Below are positions 1 through 64,000 of a DNA stretch of 64,000 bases, in pieces. The stretch is from Phoebastria nigripes (Eukaryota; Chordata; Aves; Procellariiformes; Diomedeidae). How positions within the stretch are numbered: the first letter of the stretch is position 1; every line of letters starts with the position of its first letter. The DNA is taken from assembly GCA_035582835.1 (NCBI GenBank), contig JAYKAV010002662.1, positions 1,047,953 to 1,111,952 of the forward strand, in the 5' to 3' direction. Under the pieces are notes generated by a model. That model worked only from the letters and a program-made list of their open reading frames with translations, made no database searches and was not told the origin of the DNA. Both the position numbers and the translations under genes were made by a program.

Positions 1-317
1 ACTGATTATTTTTTTTCTTGTATTTCTTTCCAACCATCCCATATTACTGAACAGACTGATGGATTTGGTCCTATTCACAGAATAAAATTCTTCATTCCCC
101 CTTGGAAAAAGGAGACAACTTTATCCCCCCCCGAGGACAGCTGCCCATCACCGCTGTGGTTGGCTGGCACAAACCCCCGCNGCAGCCCCCCGGCTCTACC
201 GCAGCCCAGCCTGGGTAATAACTGGCCTCTGCAGCTTTGCAGGCAAATTTATAGGGAATCCTTTTAGCTATTTCTTTTAATTTGCCCTAACGCTACCAGT
301 GTTTTTGTTTTTTTTTT

Positions 318-506
318 TTAAACTGAAATATCTCTAATTTTTGCTTCTCTCTTCGAAGCTGTGGACAAGGAAACGCTCCCACNGCCACACCAGCGGTGCA
401 AAGTCTTGATCTCTTCCACGCGGAAGAACTCAAGGATGTGTGAAGTCACACGAACAACCAATTTCTCAATTTCCTCTTCAGTCCAAGCAACACTTTTCAT
501 TTTCAA
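318..506 (-). CDS. Possible exon of an unidentified gene
   Basis: Not recognised. On the minus strand an open frame reads VAWTEEEIEKLVVRVTSHIL then EFFRVEEIKTLHRWCG before an N at 383. The composition (alternating hydrophobic and charged residues, like a helix) looks more protein-like than most chance ORFs in the window. A weak acceptor (GAAAATGAAAAG) precedes it, and possible donors are TG|GTGTGG or the N-containing GTGGGAG. It lies beyond the kinase stop on the same strand, so it could belong to the next gene, to the kinase 3' UTR, or be chance. No start codon call is justified. Confidence 0.25.
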   Translation of the reverse strand: MKMKSVAWTEEEIEKLVVRVTSHILEFFRVEEIKTLHRWCGXGSVSLSTASKREAKIRDISV

Positions 507-1369
507 TTAAAAACAATATTAAAATAAACCTGTGTTTGACACACTGGCCTGAAGACAGCAACCTCCTGGTAACTGCTTATTTAACCCTTTGCTGAGCCAG
601 GTGGAAATAGCTAATGCAGCAGGGAAGGGGGAGGTGGGATGGTGCAATTAATTTGTCCAAAATAACCAAGATCTGATTAATTAATTAGCTTCCAGGGACT
701 CCCTGCGTTCTCCCTGCCCAGGTTTTCCAGCAGGGTAGTGCTGGTCAAAAAGGCTGTAGCCCAATTCTGCTTTCAATTGGCCCGTTTTCTCCTACAACTT
801 CAAATATACTGCGGGAAGAAATCTGTTTCCAGCTGCCCTCGACTGACACAGCTCTGCTCTCCCGCTCTGAGGCTTCATGGTCCTGCAGCTGCTCCCTTGG
901 GCATCACCGCAGAGGTGACATCCCCCTTCCCTGCACCCAGGGCTGGTCCCACAAGGCATGGAGGAGAAGGCACCCAGCCCTCGGCAGCTCAGATCCGCAG
1001 GCGCCGGTCCTCTCTGCCTAATTTTAGGCACCCGCTTGGGTTTTGCGGAGACCCACTGGGCTCCTCCTGCAGCTCCACTTGAAAACGCGTTGGCATCCCT
1101 CCAGCCCCAGCATAGCAGCAAGGGCACGGGTTAGGAGGGCTACGGCTATGAGCAGAGAGCTGCCCTCGCCAAGATCCCCTCCAGCTCCCACCTGAACCCT
1201 GATGGTTCTCAGCGTGAACTGGCCGGTGCTCAGCCCTGCCCACTGCAGGCATCGACAGCTTTTAAACATCCCTCTGCATGGCCCGTGGCAGAGGTCCCAG
1301 GCATCCGTCTGTGGGTGTACCCCGCAGAGACCTCCTGCGCCCCNAGAAGACCCCTTCTTCCGAGATTTG

Positions 1370-1411
1370 CACACACACACGTGCACACGCGCGCACACAC
1401 ACACACGCACA
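1370..1411. repeat. (CA)n microsatellite, imperfect
   Basis: Alternating AC/GC/GT run, interrupted by GTGCACACGCGCGC. Z-DNA-prone alternating purine-pyrimidine. Several overlapping ORFs across it are artefacts of the repeat. Confidence 0.9.
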
Positions 1412-2090
1412 AAGGCAAAGTCAACACGGCTGCTGTATCATTGAGCCCGACTCCATGCTTTGTGCCGAGCCGAGCATCACTCCTTGATTGTAACCGCTTA
1501 AGGCACAGAACAGTATTAAACGCCGCCCAGCTGGAGACGCTGGCTGGTCCCGCGACCTCCAGGAGGGTTCGGTCCCCTTGTGAACAGGGAAACCTGGGTC
1601 CCCCCGACTCTGTGGTCTGAGGATCATCTCCTCCGGCTTGGCTGAAGCCTGTGTCTGTTCCCCTGCGAAAGGTGGTGATCGCCACCGAGCATCTTATTCC
1701 TCCGCTGCTCCTGGGGATGCTGCCAGCGTCGCTGTCATGCTGGGGGGGGGACAGATCCCATTCGCCGCACTTTCCCCAAGAGATAAGTAACATGGCGAGG
1801 GGGGACGACCCCGACATCGCTGGCAGCAAGAAGGTTACTTGGTCCTAGGCCAGCACCCGCACAGTCCAGGAAATCCCTCGCTCTGAATTCCTGGCGCCGA
1901 CAGTCCTGAGCGCAGCTTGGAAATCCAACAACGTGGTGGGTGCCGAGCCGGGGACGAGCAAGAAGGGACCCGTGGGGGTCANCGCCAGGACAGCCCAGGG
2001 TGGAGGTCTGAACCGCAGAGCACAAAAGGCCGCGGGTCTAGCGGCCGCCCCCCCCCCCACCGGTGTTTCCCCATCCCCGCTGCCAGGGGC

Positions 2091-62075
<59,985 letters not shown>

Positions 62076-62095
62076 TGGTCCCAGACACTTGTACC

Positions 62096-62116
62096 TTATC
62101 CTCCACTCTCAAGCAT
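62096..62116 (-). promoter_or_regulatory. Upstream ORF in the kinase leader
   Basis: ATGCTTGAGAGTGGAGGATAA in the start exon encodes six residues (MLESGG) and stops 20 bases before the in-frame ATG at 62075. Its own context is weak (T at -3, C at +4). Likely to lower translation only modestly. Confidence 0.6.
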
Positions 62117-62121
62117 CCACC

Positions 62122-64000
62122 CTGTAATAACAAACATACACAGAGTTTACAGATGAATTTTGACATGTCAACAGAGACAAGAGACTGAACAGGACCACCC
62201 TTCACAAAGCATTCCCCCACCATCACCTGGGCTGGAGGAAAGAGGAGAACCATTTAGTTATGAATTGAGACCAGGAGCCTGCCCTCCTCTACACACCCCA
62301 AAGGTAAGACACTACAAACCTTTTTGGTTTTAAAATCTTGGAGTAACCACCTTATACTTGTGCCACAGGTCTCCTTTTGTTAAGAGCAGACCATCTTTAA
62401 TACATTACACCTTTAATGTATTTTTACATGATTTAATGTAACCTTAAGGCAATACCATCTTTAACGCATTACATTTTGCGGGATCCCTATGAAATTACAC
62501 TCACTTGGGGAACAGACCGACAGCAGGACATGGAAAGTCAGTCCCAGAGGCAGCCTGTATCAAAGCAGAAACCTAAATTTAGGCCTTCCAAATTCCAGCC
62601 AAGGTTCCTCAAAGCTGGACCAGCCTTCCTCTGACTGCATGGGAAAAAAACCCTGAGTCTGGGCAGTTCTCAGCAGCAACGTATGCCCCATACATCCCTC
62701 TTGGCAGGCCGTGCCCCTACAGCCCTTCCAGAGTCCCTGCCTGTTGCCAAGTGCTACTCATGGCTATCCGCTAATTTGCCCAAAACTGATGCAGAAGGGG
62801 GTTCAGTTACCTGGCATGCTGCATTTAGCCAAAGCTCTGTGCCCAGCAAAGGGGTGGGTTTTTTTGCTCACCGAGAAACTTAAGAGTGTAAACCTGAGCC
62901 TGCTGGAGTCAGTCCTGCTCACTACTGGAAAACCTCATTTTAGACTGAACGAAGGTGTAACCCACCTCAAGATGGGCACCTTTTGAGCAGCAATGTGATA
63001 AAAGTGATCACCAAAGACCAGTCCACTTCAGCTGACTGATAAGCACACAGATTTCTTGGCCATAAGCACACAGATTTCTTGGCCATAAGCCTATGTGATA
63101 GCATGAGTAAATGGAGAGAGATCTCAAGTACTTCATCTGACTTGCACAGAGAGAGTAAGACATTCCTGTCCTGCAGTCACTGCAGGCAACATTGCCCCAA
63201 AGTCAACGAGAGCTGTGTGTGCCAGGACACAGACATGAATTCTGCAGCGTTACGCACCACGGATTGGGCAGAAGCAGTAGAAGGAGGCACTTTGAAAATC
63301 TCCCTGCTCAGTCAAATCAATTTAAACACAATAAAAAAATCTGAAGTGAACCAGGAATGATCGCAAGCGTGGATTAAAATGATTTTCTGCAACTCCGGTG
63401 CCTTGGTGCTGGCAAGCAGGAGGATATTTATCCAGCCTATTTTGAGAGAGACGAGCAGGAAGGGAAAGCAATAAGAAAGCAGCAGAGGCGGAGACGTACA
63501 TGTGCCCTGAAGTGCGTTGTTCCTTTTGCTGCTGCAGCTTCCTCTCAGGTCAGCACCATTTAGCCTAAGAGCCCACGGCCGCCGGGGACTCTGCTCTGTC
63601 CATTTTCAAGACAAAGGAGGATGCAAGGAAGTAACTAACAGGCTTGGGAAGGTTTAAAATCCTATCTTGAGAAGGAACTGGTCAGTCTATGCAAAAGTGG
63701 ATCAAGAGACAGCAGAAAAACACCAAAAAGCAGTGTAAAAATTCCATCTGATTATAACAAGAGCAGGAAATAGCCCAAATCTTCACTGCTTTTGCTTTCA
63801 AAATTGATGCAACACTTCCAGCAATTAAGCTGCGTGCAGAGTTTGCACCAAGGGCCACCTGCAGATAGCTTGGATTAACCCTAAATTCCTGGGCTAGCCC
63901 AGGTTAACTCTCCCATTAGTGTAATAGACTTTTCTAATGGCTTTTTGGAGACCTTCCAGACCTTTGCAATCCACATCTAGTTACAAAAGCATGCACCTAC
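62122..64000 (-). other. Upstream intron of the kinase gene
   Basis: Begins upstream of the acceptor of the start exon. I see no CpG island, no TATA-proximal first exon and no coding region. It contains a 23-bp tandem duplication at 63039-63084. The promoter and non-coding first exon are inferred to lie beyond 64000. Confidence 0.6.
63039..63090. repeat. 23-bp tandem duplication
   Basis: ATAAGCACACAGATTTCTTG plus GCC occurs twice exactly, followed by a six-base partial third copy. Perfect identity suggests a recent duplication or possible length polymorphism. Confidence 0.93.

Larger units (their letters stand above)
1..2090 (-). other. 3' flank / probable 3' UTR of the kinase gene
   Basis: Follows the stop codon on the minus strand. 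I found no AATAAA on the minus strand here. An ATTAAA lies at 281-276 and an AATAAG-type variant near 1695. The stretch from about 850 to 2090 is GC-rich, while 240-720 is AT-rich with TTAATTAATTAG-like sites. It also holds a CA repeat and the exon-like ORF described separately. Where the transcript ends is not decided by the sequence. Confidence 0.5.

Noticed and set aside
1230..1829. 199-codon minus-strand ORF
   Set aside because: Runs through the CA repeat, giving a CVCVCARVC stretch, and through an N; repeat artefact.

Overview
The window is vertebrate nuclear DNA, most likely from a bird. It holds one long split gene on the minus strand, GT-AG introns of kilobase size, and CR1 LINE copies whose 3' ends carry the ATTCTRTG-type octamer typical of avian and other sauropsid CR1. 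About fifty isolated single N calls and one 63-base N run indicate a draft short-read assembly. There are no bacterial genes, CRISPR arrays or operons.

The main content is a MEKK2/MEKK3-type mitogen-activated protein kinase kinase kinase. I rebuilt 16 coding exons by matching reading frame, splice sites and family homology. All phases agree. The sum is 1857 nt from the ATG at 62045 to the TGA at 2091, or 618 residues, close to the human MAP3K2 and MAP3K3 lengths I recall (619 and 626). The protein has an N-terminal amphipathic helix, a PB1 domain, a Ser/Pro-rich linker and a complete C-terminal kinase domain with all catalytic residues. Where human MEKK2 and MEKK3 differ, it matches sometimes one and sometimes the other. 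It also departs from both at sites where they agree. It may therefore be a third family member rather than the direct orthologue of either.

Layout on the + axis: 1-2090 is 3' flank or 3' UTR, with a CA repeat and one unexplained exon-like ORF. 2091-9282 holds the seven... six exons 16 to 11 (kinase domain and end of linker). 10302-17414 holds linker exons 10 to 7. 17415-27211 is a large intron with a 2.2-kb 5'-truncated CR1 carrying a broken reverse transcriptase. 27212-36186 holds exons 6 to 3 (PB1 and start of the linker). 36187-62041 is two large introns flanking exon 2, with more CR1 remnants, simple repeats, the N gap, a run of overlapping hairpins and a GC-rich patch. 62042-62121 is the exon with the start codon and a leader dense in AUGs. 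62122-64000 is upstream intron; the non-coding first exon and promoter are probably outside the window.

I see no new multi-gene system. The best leads are the possible third MEKK2/3 paralogue, the AUG-rich leader with two good in-frame starts, the overlapping hairpins near the gap, a NAGNAG acceptor in the PB1 region, and a possible exon of an unidentified gene at 318-506.
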